A stretch of 64,000 nt of DNA from Euptelea pleiosperma (lineage: Eukaryota > Streptophyta > Magnoliopsida > Ranunculales > Eupteleaceae), in the NCBI GenBank assembly GCA_035048495.1, contig CM068551.1, positions 22,632,248-22,696,247 of the forward strand, in the 5' to 3' direction. The position numbers were made by a program, and so were the translations under genes. Position 1 is the stretch's first letter. Each line of letters begins with the position of its first letter. Shown piece by piece: positions 33,101 through 45,341 of the stretch. Under the pieces are notes generated by a model. It was given only the letters and a program-made list of their open reading frames with translations. It had not been told where the DNA came from and did not search any database.

Positions 33101-36100
33101 ATTTTGCCAATTTATCTTTTGATGTGCACAGATGTTAAAAATTCGTTTTTGTCCAGCTATGTCAGAGAAGGACTTCTCCTTGGGCAGCTCCAAGGAAATC
33201 GATTCACAATTACTTTAAGGTAAGTACCGTTTTTGTATTTGTTGATTCACTTTTGATATTAAACACTAATTGCTCAAAGCAGCCATCATTTTTTTTTTCA
33301 TTGGTAAAGTTCTGCATGATAAGCGCTCACTCACATATCTTCTCAGAGGAGTTGTCTCAGATTCTGAGGATACTGTAAAAGCAGCTGCAGATGCCTTAGG
33401 AAGGACTGGGTTTATCAACTACTTCGGTTTGCAAGTAATTTCTGTTCTTTAATTTATATTCTTTGTTTCATATAGAGGAATACCCCATGATGTGTGATCA
33501 AGAAGAAACGGTCCTCCTAACTTGTGATATATGCATGACACATGCAAAGCAGGTGGGACCCACACCACCATATGGGGTGGATCACACCTAAGAAGTTGTT
33601 ACCAGCTGATTCCAAGTCTTTTCCAAATAAGTTGCTTGTTCTGACTAAAGTAGCTTTCTTTTTGTGGATGACCTCTTTGGACAAGATTTTAGCAGTGGAC
33701 CGTGGAACAAAATCTTATTGATATGCGCTTCCTATGCAAAGCGAATGTCAAGTCTGGCGAGCATTTACTCATCCATTTCTTTTCACAAATGTGGTGTTGT
33801 ATGAGTTTATTGAGGTTTTTGGTTTGCACGGGATTATGCCTAGGAGAATGATAGACCTCCTTTTTGAGTTGAAAGTGGAAGCTTTTGACATTAAAGGACA
33901 CACCATATGGAAACCTCACACCTTTCCCCTATGTTGGACTATATGGAAGGAACGTGACTCAATGATTTTTACCGACATATAGTTCTCTGGAATCTGATGT
34001 TGAAAAGGTGTTTTTTTTTTTTTTTTTGTTTCGATGGGCAATAACCTTAGAGACTTCTAGGGCGTTTTGGTTCTAGATGTAATTCTACAAGTGAGATGTT
34101 TTTGTGAAGGAACCATTGTAATCTCTTTTGGGGGAGTCTTTTTTTAGCTTTTTGTTCAATCCTTCGCATATTGGACCCTACTGTTTTTTGTATTTCCTGT
34201 GGCGTGGGCTCTCTCAACTTCTGCAATTTGTGAGGCAGCGATGAGTCGTGAAAGCAACTAATCTTCTGGTTATTGAAGCTAACTCGTTGAGCTTATTTGG
34301 AAATGGATTTCAGCGTTTTGGAAGTGGTTCAGTGCCAACTCACCTCATTGGAGCGACTTTACTTCGAGGAGAGTGGAAAACCGCTGTGAGCATGATTCTT
34401 GATCCAAGAGAAGGGGATATCCTTTTACTGTTATCATATTTTGGAAAGAGTTACTTCTTATTACTTGAAATTAGAAAGGTCTAGCATAGAGCTCTGATGC
34501 ATCATCAGGATAGCCAAATTCATGTTTTTGGTTACTTAATGTTGAAAAAACAACGTGACGCCATCAGGGAGGCACGCGAGTACTATAAGGAGACTGGTGA
34601 TATTGAGGGGACGCTAAAGCGATTACCTCGACATCTTGTTGCGGAAAGGGCTATAGTAAGTTTTGTTGCGATGCTCTTGCATGTATATCTTCCAATTGAT
34701 CAGGCACTTTCTGGATAGTTAAATGCTTTCATCATCTTTGATAAAAGGACTAATTCGTAAATTCCCAACTTCTTCATTTTGGTTGGCTGTATCTTTATAC
34801 ATGTTCTTTGCTTAACAAATTATTATTTGATATAGTAACAAATATCTTTTGTATCTTTTAACTTCTCATCATCTTTTGTGATTTCAAAAAATAATGAACG
34901 TAAATCTCTCACAAATTGAAATTCTAAGGGATGAGATTGATTTGGAAACACTTTTATTTGTCATTATATCAGACAGAATTGCCACAAGAAATTAAACATC
35001 TCATCAGAAACTTCTTTATTCTCATAAAAACGACCTGAAACTTTCACAAGATTTTGACATTCATAATTAATGAACAAGACAGTTTTCTAATCTGGTATAT
35101 AATTTTATATATTTCTTTCTTTTAGCAATTTTCTTTGTCACTTCAGATAAAGGCCGAGAGAAACAAAAATATTTAAATTTTCTGAGAAGGCCCCTTGACC
35201 AAAAGTTCGACAACAGGATTTAGGATGATGCTTGGTTACGAGTTAGTAACGCCATTTTTCTGGGAACATGCAACTTGTAATGGTTACATCTCAAGCACAC
35301 ACATAATTGCGTTTCTGAAGCTAGCTTTTGTCAGTTTGTGTTGCAGTGCATTAGTTGCTGTTGTTACTCATGTCATTTCTTTGGTGGGTAAGAGGCTGTT
35401 GTTCATAAAACTTCGAAAATCTTTAAATTAGGAAAGATTCATGTGAAAACATTTTCAGTTATTTTTTTTCAGTGATAGTTTGCTAGATTTCATGTTCTTA
35501 GCTTTGGGACACACTAAATCGATGAAGTTTCTTTGTAAGTAACAGAATTAACATCTTATTTTCAGGGGCGGGCTTATGTGAATTATAAAGGGTTGTTTGA
35601 ATCAGTGCTTGCTGACATTTGAGCTTATCTCTGCCTCCCTTGATGATTTTCTCTTACATTTTCATTTTCATTTTCTCAGGCACTGTAAATTCACTCTGTT
35701 TACTATTAGACAAAAAATTGTCTTCTCTTATTGTAGTGATAGCATTTCCCTTTTAAAGTTCTTTGGATAATTTTGACAAGCTCTAGTAACACAATGGTGC
35801 CTGTTATCCTAGACACAAAAATCTCCAAAAATCTCTGATTTTTCGAATCCACGAATCAATCGCCGATTAATTGGCAAAATCTCCGATTAATCGAAAAACT
35901 CGGCGATTAATTAGCGATTTTGCCGATTAATCAATGGATGCCCATTTTTTTCCCATTTTGATTTCAGTTTTGCTGATTTTAGAATTTTGAATGATAAAGC
36001 ATGCTTATGAGTTATGACTTGTTATCATGGAATTGTATATGTTTTTTACATCATATAAATGTCTTTTATTAAAAACAACATTTCTAACTTGAAATATGCC

Positions 36101-39100
36101 ATGATATATTTTTTATTTTAGTTGATTTCTACTGAATTTATCCAAATTTTCCTGACCTGACCCCTTGTCGATTTATTGTCGAATCCCGGCTTTGTGACTA
36201 TGCCTGTTATTTTCCTTATTTTTCTCTGGTTTAACACTGAACATGTATTCAATGATGAATAACATGAGTAAACGCCATATTAGATACTTAAGTGCTTTAA
36301 AGTATGTTGTATTTTATGTTTGACATAATATCTCATTTCCGTTTTTTTCAACCAGCTCCAATGTTTAAAGAAATGCCCTGGGAACTACTTGCATGCCCTG
36401 AAGTCCATACCCAGAACTCTGAGAATGATGTAAGTGATGACTTCAGAGGATCCTACAATAAGGTTGCTACTTTTTCTCAGTAAACTGTGTAGGATATAAA
36501 ACTAAGTCATTTGAATAAAAGTCGAGTGTTAATGTTAGTCTTTCGAAAATAAAGCTTGATGCACTTTCTTATTTCTTTTGTTGTATCTATATTGATTGTT
36601 CTATCACAATGGTCCTTGAAAGTGCACTTTTTTACCATTACCACGAGGAGGTTTTTATCTTCCATTTGGTAAATGTTTTAATTGGTTAATTTTCTTTTCT
36701 TACCCCAGTAAGAGTCTTATCCATGAGATATTTATAAGTACGCTAGAAAAGGTTAGTTTTGAGTGTTGGAAATAAATCAACCCTAATGGAATTTTCAACA
36801 ATTTTTATCTCTCTGAATCCCAAGTAAGCAGATACTTTTCTTACAAGTGTGGCCAATATAACTAAGTTTCCTCAGAAAGCGCTCTGACAACTTGCTGCTT
36901 TTATAGTTGTGCAGTTAACAAAAAAAATTGTCTTTAGATGTTTGCTTAGATGATTACTTGTTAATATCTTCTTCTCATTAACAGTTGTTTGAGTTGTCAT
37001 GTATAGGAGGTGTTTTTTTTGGGTTGGTTTATTGTGATCATTATAAAAGAGATTGTTTATATAAAAAAAGTTCATTATAAAAGAGATTAAACTAGGAATA
37101 TGCTTAAACCTTATAGAAATCTTTTGAATTAAATGCATTAACCCACTAGTCTGTTTTGACATTTTTTATGAAATATCCCTAAATTTATTTATTTTTTAAA
37201 AGAGAAAATAAGAAATTATATATTTTTCCTAAGAAATGTGTTGTGCCTTTGATTTTGATGGTTTTCACAATGGTATTTATATTCTACTGTATAGGTATGT
37301 GCACAGTTACCAAAGCTACTTATGGAACCATGCAGCAAGTATTAGAGTGCAAAAGCATGGTATGTGCTCTTCACTTATTGTTCATTGCCTGAAGGAAATA
37401 AATTAAATGTGGAATTTTCAAATTCAAAATCAAAACTAAACAAATAAATAAAATAAGTGACTTTTGATTGGGTCATGACCTTCTGGCCATGTTGAAACAA
37501 CATTAGGAGATGACTCTGCTGACATATTCTTGTTAAATCAGGATTTTTGGTTTTAATCATTAATGCTACATGTCTTAGCCATTACAAAAGGAAAGTAATA
37601 AAGCCCAGATACTGATAATAAAAAGTAATACTAGAGATAAGTGTTGAACTTGTATGATTAACAATTTGGGACTCATGCTGCTACAATTTAACTTTTTCTA
37701 CATTGTCCAAAGTTAAAAACAATCTAAAATTTTATAGCTCACATAAAAAGAATAGCTGTTAATGCATCCAGGATTTCGTAAATGTGTTTTGGCTTTAGGG
37801 CGCCCTGTATGGTGACCAAGAAAACATTTCAAAAAAGAAGGTTTATTTTTCCACAGAATAGTTATCCATGGATATTTCTTCTCCCATCAAATGTTTCCCG
37901 TTGTTTGGTGGTATCCTGAAAATGAAAAAAAAGTATAAATTAGTTTATTAAAATAATAGAAAACGACGGTAAAATGTATCCCCAAGTACTATAAGACATA
38001 TGCTACATTCTCAAATACCTCTTAAAACACAAAGTCGAAAAAATTCAATTCTACAAAAGCCAAAGATAGAATCCAAAGTTTCACCTTATAACAAGATTCT
38101 TTTTTTTTTATAAGTTTATCACAAGATTCTTCTACAACAAGATTAAATCAAATTTCAAATTCATCTAAGACCCATAACGAATAAAAGAAGAAAACAACGA
38201 AAACCGACCCCCTCACCTGAGTTGCCACTCAACAATCAAAATCCATGCTTTAGGACTGCTAAACCTTAACTATGTCGCATTGAGATGGGTACACCTGTCA
38301 AAGTTATGGAGTATCCAATTTGGTGAATCTTTGAAAATAGGATTCGTGGACTTGGTAGTATACGCTATACTTTAAATAGTATAAAACAAAATAGTTATTT
38401 TTCTATATAATGATGAGGATAATAGTACCTAATGTGTTAGAATATTTTATGATGTGTATCATATACTTGTAGAAAGTGAATACATATACGTAATGTTATA
38501 TTTGTTGCATAGAAAACTTTAATTGTAAAAGGTAGAACTTATAACCCATAACAAATGTTAATTAGTATCTTGAAAGTAAGGAAATAAAATTACTTATAAA
38601 AAGAAGAATGAAGAAAAAAAAATTGGAACTGTATTGTGTTGAACTCTGACACATGTCAGACACGGGTACTTTGGTCGTTTAGAAGAATTCGTGCGACATA
38701 GAACTTTAAGCTTCATCTATTGGAGGAGAATATAGACCATTGACGGGGAGATGGGGTTGTGACTGACTCATTTGCCCGGCTACATCCAAGAAACTGACTC
38801 ATTTTGCCAGTGACGTCCAATCATTGCCGGAGATGCACCTGTGAAGAAGGGAAGTAGAGGGGGTGGATTGTAAATGTCTATTAACTTGACGAGTTGGGAA
38901 AGTTTTGTCGCGTTTGAGTGGAAAAACTTTCCTGCCATTTTCATCCAAAAGTGGCAGTCAATAAAAACTTTTCCTTCAAAAACACTTGCACACACACCCA
39001 AAACTGGGAAATCTGGTTTTTATAGAAAAGGTTTTTTCAAAAAAGTTATATGTAGTCATACAATGCCTAGATGTAAAAAGCATCCAAATTTGTGGGGTTT

Positions 39101-42100
39101 GGTTCACGTCTTCATGAACTACCATTTATTACTACCTTGGTGTGGTCATGATAGGACTTGGGAAGAAATCTAGCAACATTAGTTCTAACAGTTCAGGCAT
39201 AAAATTGTCACATAGGTGCATTTTCTCCTCACAACTTCAATTGCATTTCTCCACTTATTAGTAATTGCTGTTGGTCTTCTTAGTTTTGTTTTTTACCTCC
39301 TTTGCTTTTGACCTTTCAAGATGGAATCACGAGTGAATAGAAATAGAAATAACTTATCGAAAAAAAAAAAAGAGAAATAGAAATACATTACAAGAGGGAG
39401 AACCTACATACAATGCCATGAAAAACTAGTTTTTTATTTCTCTAAATGTTTTCTTTGTATAATCCACGTTCTTGACAAGTTACATCTGTGACAGGAATTG
39501 GCCAAGTTGTGTTAGGAGATTTGGTATATTTTAAAGGAGGCTCTACAGAAAGACCGACTGAAGCCGTTAATACTGAATGTGAAGATGATAGTCATAACGA
39601 GACATATGATTGTGGTCATCTAGATGTGATATCTTTAGCAGCAGTTCCTGAAGAAAAGCATAATCCGGTGAAGGCAAGAAACCCAAATTCTCCCTGATCT
39701 ATCTAGTGCTTAAATCATTTAGAGCTTGCTTTACTATTAATATACCTAAAAATGCCAATATAACACAATTTTAGGGAAGACATCTCTATCATATTGTGTT
39801 TCATATGGTTTGGTGCAGCAGTCAATAAGACGCACGGGTTGCGATTACATAGATGCTTTAATTCTTACAAGCAAGTATTCTGCAGGGAAAAAATTAATGT
39901 GATAGGATTCCTAAGTTGATAAGTAATCTTCTTTACTTCCAAATGGTAAATCAGAACTATTCAGTGTACTGAAGATTTTTGTGTTTCGTATAGTTTGGTC
40001 CAGCAGTCAATAAGACGCACGGGGTGTGATTACACAGATGCTTTAATTCGTACAAGCAAGTATTCTGCAGGGAAAAAATTAATGTGATAGGATTCCTAAG
40101 TCGATGAAGTAATCTTCTTTATTTCCAAATGGTAAATCAGAACTATTCAGTGTACTGAAGATTGAAATTGCTCATAAAGCTTTCATCTGCTGGCAGGATG
40201 TAAATGCAGAGGATCTACTCAGAGGAGATTATACAATTGATGATGTTGTACTTCCTTTGCCTGGGTGAGGGCTACCTAGAAAGCTTTACCCCTGGTTCTT
40301 AATCCATTCATACATCATTTTGAGGATTAACTATTGTTTGTTTTCTTTTTCCCTTTTTCTGTTGATCCTTTTGGTAGGTCAAGAGTACTCTATCCGATGA
40401 ATGATATTGCTGAAGTTTATCATGATTTGGCAAAGAAGGTACGTTGTTTCTTTTTTACCATTATTATTCAGCTCTCTGATGCAGTTTTATGTTTGTGTTG
40501 CATGATATTTCTTTTTTCGTGCTTGTGGTCGAGGATTGATTTGCATTCTTGTGTTTTGGATTCGCATATGAATTAAAATCTGTCATGCTATCTGACAACC
40601 TGACATATCATGTTTTCTACTGTGCTATGATAAACCACGTCCATAGAAGTTTTAAGTCTGTAGCTGAACTCAGCAGTTTCGTGTCACCAGCTCCCTGTTA
40701 TTCTTTAATTTTAAAAATGAAAGAAAATGACTACCAAGGGGGGTTGAACATTTAACTCAATTGCATGGTGGATCGCAGCTTACCAACAAAAAACAGAACA
40801 AGACAAACCCCCCATATTATTCACTAATTATCATTTGGCTATAACCCCCAATCCCTGGTTCCATCACAGCTTACCAACCAAAAGAAGAAGAAAAATGAGC
40901 CACTCTCTATTATTTCATTTATTTATTCATTATCGGAAATATGGAACCTGGATGTAATGATGTATTGTAGGTCTAAGCAACATGAATTGAATTTGGAATT
41001 AATTTTCTTGTTATTTTATCTTTTGATCTCTGTCTTGTTACCATATCCTTATTCGTTCATTTATACTGACATCTCAGGATGCTATCAGCTTGACAGAGTG
41101 TGTACACAGTGTCAAGTAAGTTATTGAAGACCTTTTGCCCCTTAAATAGAACTAAATTGTTACCAAATCACTTACATCTTGGTCCCTTGATATTAATGGG
41201 ATTTAGAACTTGTGGCTACACCTTGTAGGGAATTCTCGATAACAAGTATGACTGGAGGTTATAGGCGGGTTTTTCAGAAACCAGTTGATTTTGAATGGTA
41301 TCTCTTTTGTCTTTTTATGAATCTGTCTCCTTTCTTTGTACCATTGTTGGTAATGAGACCTGGATTTTTGTGTAAACCGATATTTTTGTTTCATGTGGTT
41401 GGAGGGAATTGCTCCAGTATAAAGATGGCAATATACCCTTGGTGGAGACAGATTTGGACATCATTACTAAGTCTAGCCCTGTAAGCATTATCAGAGAAGA
41501 GGGTTTTACTGGTGAAAACAATCCCGAGACTCATTCTGTCAACTTCATGAAGCAACCAGAGAACTTAAAAAATGAGATAATGCCTTTAATATCTAAAAAT
41601 GAGGCTGAGGATGACAAAGAGGTGGGAATGCCACAAGTCAACTCTGTCTGTAGTTCTGATGTCCAGTTACCCCAGATGGCTCTCAAGTTGGGCTTTACTC
41701 TTCCAGCTTCTTGCTATGCTACAATGGCCATAAGGGAGCTGCTAAAAGTGTCAACATCGGTATGTACTCCTTAAGTTGAAAGTTTTATGCATACTGTTTT
41801 TTATGTGAAGTTCAAATGTCTAATCCTATGCAAAAGACACTTAAGTTTCTGAAAGCATTGCAGTAGTGGACCCACTTGTTGGTTATGCTGCCATGTTTGT
41901 TAGAACAAACTCTTATCCTTTTTCTTGGTTTCAGCTATTTCTCTTATACTCTTTACATATATCCTAATGTATATCTGTTGATATTAAGGGCTTTTGTTAT
42001 GCTTATCGAAACAGATCTTTTACTGTGTCAACTGTATGCATGTCTTTCATCGGGTTTTTTGTGTTCCCTTGTATAACTTACATTGGACTCTAGCATGTTA

Positions 42101-42217
42101 AAACGATGATGATTCCATCTTTCCTGTAGTGTTGCTAGGAAAGCTGCTCTTTAGGAGATCATAATTACCCATATCCATGGTATTTACTATCGATACATAT
42201 CATAGTTTATTGAACAG

Positions 42218-42261
<44 letters not shown>

Positions 42262-43518
42262 ATTTTTTTGAGGTACAATAATGTACATAGGGGGGAATTA
42301 TCATATGGTATGGTACAATATTTTTTGATACATGTCGCGACACCTATCCTTTTGGTAATGTTGACCGGATTTTTCTTGCCCATAAATTAAGAAACAAAAG
42401 CACAAGTACAGGGATTTTAGTCATTTCACAAGAATTGGAAGAAATAATAGGTGGAGAAAATCCCATGAAAGGTTCCTAAGATCTATTCAATATGCTCTCA
42501 TTTTTCTCTGGCCATTGTAAAATGACTAAACTACCCTTGAATGTAAAAAAAAAAACGTCTTTCAGTATGTGGATAAAAACAAGCCAAGAGAAGATTACTG
42601 AACTAATGATGTGAATTTTAACCTTTCCCTATGCTAACATCTTCACTTTTAGTAGGATGTTGGCATCATTCCCCAGAATTTCGGACAATAGTTCCGTTTC
42701 TTGCTTTTCAAAAGGTTAAAACATGGGTGGTTTACTTAAAACACTAATTCTCTTGGCAGTTGATGCCTGAAAAACCCGTCTGGAGTCTGGAGACAACTCA
42801 CCTATTTTGGGGTTTTCTGCCAGCGAAAGTTGGGAAGTTGAATTTGAATTGCAAAAAAGGGATGATGGCGGTCAGCTGCTTTTCATCTACTGAGAAATTC
42901 ACCGTTCAAAGGCCAGGATGTTTATGTTGGTCATGGGGAAGGTGCAGTATTGATGATGGCAGATTAACCATGGTGATAATTGTAAGGGTGCAACAATTCG
43001 TCAAATGGGATAATGGAAGAGGGATGGTATAAGAAAAGGGAAAAGGAGAAGGGCCAAATGAGAAGTGAACATTAAAATGAAAGACAATCTTTAGGGCCTG
43101 TTTGGAAATCTCATATTTGTAGGACCTAGTCCAATCCTAGCCTGGAAAATCCAGTTCAGTGTTGCAACAACTTTTCAGAAATCCTATTCCGGTCTTATTT
43201 TAAGGGAAAAGTCTGAAAAGGCGAGACCGAAAAAAGTGGGCCCCACATGCAAATACGGGCAGAAGGATCAGACCTGGGCTGACCTCCACTGGCCCCATTT
43301 CTTGGGTTCCAAACAGGCCCTTAAACAACAAAAATAGCCATACTCTTTTTAGCCAAAAATTGGGGCATACTCTCTCCAGAATAGAGCGAGTGCTATACTA
43401 ATTTTTCATTAAGGCTGATTACACATAGAGAAAAAGAAGAAAGAGAAACATTGCCTAACTGATATTCATGGATTCCATATGTATGCAGGTGGCTTTTCAT
43501 AAAACCTTGAACCAATGA
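30154..43518 (+). CDS. PUS7: TruD/PUS7-type tRNA/mRNA pseudouridine synthase, 20 exons
   Basis: Isomerises specific uridines to pseudouridine in RNA (PUS7 family: tRNA position 13 and other RNAs). Exons: 30154-30236, 30334-30412, 30500-30685, 30771-30982, 31536-31608, 32088-32144, 32987-33066, 33157-33219, 33347-33434, 34314-34416, 34552-34655, 36356-36429, 37295-37359, 39495-39667, 40197-40264, 40378-40438, 41078-41115, 41229-41297, 41405-41759, 43489-43518. They sum to 2,061 nt (686 aa plus stop) with every junction in phase. The family signature FAGTKDKR, with the catalytic Asp at about 222, is in exon 6. NYFGLQRFG spans exons 9-10 (about 302-310). SITSMTGGYRRV and the C-terminal LGFTLPASCYATMAIRELL are also present. 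The N-terminal part is charged and Lys/Glu-rich. The exon 10-11 intron is AT-AC. The exon 3 donor is either GC (used here) or an alternative GT four bases on. No lesion is seen, so it is probably functional. Confidence 0.92.
31849..31995. mobile_element. hAT-like MITE, copy E, in PUS7-like intron 5
   Basis: A 147-bp element from CAAGGTTTTAAA to TTTAAAACCTTG, perfectly complementary at the ends, flanked by a perfect 8-bp ATTTTGAT (31841-31848 and 31996-32003). The interior consists of 'ccgaaattt' motifs in both orientations rather than 'ttaacgg', so it is a different subfamily with the same ends. It lies in an intron and leaves the splice sites intact. Confidence 0.88.
33720..34175 (+). mobile_element. 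LINE-like reverse transcriptase 3' fragment in intron 9
   Basis: An open stretch ends with LCWTIWKERDSMIFTD after a 'KGHTIWKPHTF' segment. This matches the pattern of the zinc-binding C-terminal domain of plant LINE-type reverse transcriptases (W...CW.IW.ERN..IF). About 190 bases of T/G-rich 3' tail follow. Only the last roughly 80 codons are present, so it is 5'-truncated and inert. It accounts for much of this 879-bp intron. Confidence 0.6.
34417..34551 (+). other. U12-type AT-AC intron (intron 10 of the PUS7-like gene)
   Basis: The intron begins ATATCCTTTT, the U12-type 5' splice-site consensus with AT instead of GT, and ends AAAAAC with a terminal AC. TTACTTAAT at 34532-34540 matches the U12 branch site (TTCCTTRAY) at eight of nine positions and lies about 12 bases from the 3' end. 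Splicing 34416 to 34552 restores DPREG-ERDAIREAREYY, the expected protein continuity. No in-frame GT donor or AG acceptor gives this continuity. Confidence 0.85.
35808..36200. mobile_element. MITE in PUS7-like intron 11 with ~10-bp TSD
   Basis: A 393-bp insertion flanked by TGCCTGTTAT on both sides (35798-35807 and 36201-36210). Near-terminal inverted repeats are TAGACACAAA and the complement of TTTGTGACTA. The left part is made of repeated 'ccgattaatcg' motifs. The duplication length suggests a Mutator-like element, but the ends are only partly complementary. Confidence 0.7.
39795..40162 (+). repeat. 185-bp direct duplication in PUS7-like intron 14
   Basis: 39795-39979 and 39980-40162 are close copies sharing 'cagcagtcaataagacgcac', 'caagtattctgcaggg' and 'aatggtaaatcagaactatt'. 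The second copy abuts the 3' splice site region of exon 15. It duplicates only intron sequence and leaves coding unchanged. The copies differ at a small number of bases, so the event is fairly recent. Confidence 0.85.
42219..42261 (+). repeat. Compound (TA)n(GA)n microsatellite
   Basis: About ten TA repeats run directly into about twelve GA repeats, in the last intron of the PUS7-like gene. It is a likely length-polymorphic site. Confidence 0.95.
43094..43320. mobile_element. Tourist-like (PIF/Harbinger) MITE
   Basis: A 227-bp element with ends GGGCCTGTTTGGAA and TTCCAAACAGGCCC, exact reverse complements, flanked by TTA on both sides (43091-43093 and 43321-43323). TTA duplications with GGGCCTGTTTGG-type ends are the pattern of Tourist-like MITEs. 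It lies in the final intron of the PUS7-like gene, 168 bp before the last exon. Confidence 0.85.
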
Positions 43519-44720
43519 GCTCATTCGCGAATCAGAACGTCATTGGGATTTGTCAATGGCTTTCCTCGGAAAGAAGAAGCATACAAAACAGAAGAAAATG
43601 ATAAAACAGGTAAACCCTTATATTTGAAAATTACTTTGAACAATATTAAATCCGTAACTACACAACAATACATATTGAATTTAATATGTAACCAAATTGT
43701 ATCGTCTTTGGGAGTATTATTGATGTGTGGAGTATCAGATGTCCCCATCATCTTATAGGTTGTTACTATATTCTGTTAATTGCATAGGAATGTATGTTGT
43801 ACTTGTAGGGGAGCTTGGACCACTGTTGGATTGGTCTCCTCTACATCTCCTCTGCTGAAAATCACCAGATTAGATTACTGTAACCAGCTGAATTTGTTGC
43901 ATGTTTTGGACAGTCGGAATAATATGACTAAGGATTTAGAAAGAAAAAAAGAAATACTTTGGATTGGATGTTTATGATCCTTGTATCATGTCAGTTTTTA
44001 TATATATTTCATGGGTGCAATTTACAATTTGCATTTTATCAATTATAATTCATAGTTGTGGTCTGAGATAAACTTTATTGTGCTATTTACAATGTTCCCC
44101 ATTCTGAGGGATGTGAATTGAAACGTTTAATTTCTCTTGCTTTGGGGAGAGATTTTTAGAACTTTGCTCTCATATATTTTCTCAATAAATTCGTCAATTC
44201 TGCTGGCTCAAGAAAAGTAAATTACATTGCCCTTGGCAATCTGTTTTCTACACCTGTTATGCCATCTTACTGTCTTCTTTCCCATCACTGTTGTCTAGGT
44301 TGTGTAGGCGTGTACATTTGGGTAACCCCGCCCTGGCTGACCTGAATTTTGTTAGACCTGGTTGAAGCTTGAGGAATCTTACTCGGGCTCTATCCAAAAC
44401 CCGAAAAACTGGTATTCCCAGATTAGGGTCGGGCTGGGGTTTGGATCCACTAAAACCCACTTTTAAAAAAAAAAAATCAAAAAGGAAGTTTTGAAAAGAA
44501 AAAGAGGCTTAAAGCCCTTTAGCGGCCAGGTATTGGCCTTGAGTCTGCCTGAAATAACAGTTGATCTTCTCAGGAAACTGAACACTTCCTTAATGGGGTG
44601 TGTAGAAGGGTGTGTAGAAGGGCAAGCGAGGCTGTTAACCCTATTGACCAGTGGACAGGGGAGAGAATTTTTAAAGCGGCGGAAATTTAGAAGCAGCGAT
44701 CATGCACCAAGTACACCCAA
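43519..44720 (+). other. 3' flank of the PUS7-like gene
   Basis: No gene seen. The first 600 bases probably contain the 3' UTR. AATAAA-like signals occur in several places (for example CAATAAA at about 44184), but none can be chosen. 44290-44460 is rich in 'ggctgacctg' and 'gggtcgggctgg' motifs resembling the hAT-like family at 46.7 kb. Confidence 0.5.
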
Positions 44721-44729
44721 GTGTAGGGG

Positions 44730-44779
44730 CAATGATATTGCGCCAGGTTAACCCTGGTGTACCTGGTGCAATATCATTG
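44730..44779. repeat. Short perfect-like hairpin
   Basis: CAATGATATTGCGCCAGGT and ACCTGGTGCAATATCATTG are 19-base inverted arms with one mismatch, separated by a 12-base loop. It sits in intergenic DNA outside a recognisable gene, within a region containing 'accctggtgt' repeats. It could be the core of a small transposon or a foldback. Confidence 0.65.
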
Positions 44780-44991
44780 GGCGCACGATCGCGGGTTGTT
44801 TCATGACCATGCCGTTCAAAGAGAAAAAGTCGACAATTTTCAGGCATCTATCGTGCCCTTGCACCCACACACCCCATGAAAATAAGTGGTGTCGTATCAT
44901 TGTTGTTGAGAATGAGGTGATTCGCCATTTTGTAGTACAAGAATCTACCGAGGGAAAATTTTATTCACATCCTGTATGTGCCATGGATACC

Positions 44992-45225
44992 ACTGATCGT
45001 ACGGATGTTTTGCCCGGGGTGGACTGAGACCAAAAATATCCTGATTGGTGAATTCTAGCTGTTGGTTGAGTCTTAACGTGGATTATTTTTAGCCGTACAA
45101 TTCTAGCATTATTTGGGATACTAAATCTAACGGCTGGAAATCACCAATCAGGCTGATTTTGGGTATGTAGGTCTATCAAAGGTGTGGGAAAACCATCCGA
45201 TACGGTGAGTGGTCTCCAAGAGTGT
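44992..45225. repeat. Palindromic MITE fragment
   Basis: Left arm 'gatcgtacggatgttttgccc' and 'atcctgattggtgaattctagc', with right arm 'ggctggaaatcaccaatcaggct' and 'atccgatacggtgag', are diverged complements around a centre near 45115. It belongs to the same broad family as the elements at 53.5, 54.8 and 61.1 kb. Confidence 0.55.
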
Positions 45226-45341
45226 GACGCCTATATGGACCAAACCGAAGGTCCTACCCTGCCCACCGTAACTTACATCTGGGCCTCTTTATCTGTTGTG
45301 ATCTCTTTCCAGGTAGCCAATTTTGCCCCACAAAAGTATTA

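Noticed and set aside
33734..33982. Independent 82-aa gene
   Set aside because: Better explained as the C-terminal remnant of a LINE reverse transcriptase.
42760..43032. 90-aa frame inside the last intron of the PUS7-like gene
   Set aside because: Not needed for the protein, which continues in frame from 41759 to 43489; no domain recognised.
44491..45027. Two plus-strand frames (86 and 74 aa)
   Set aside because: No similarity recognised, and they cross the hairpin and palindromic repeats.
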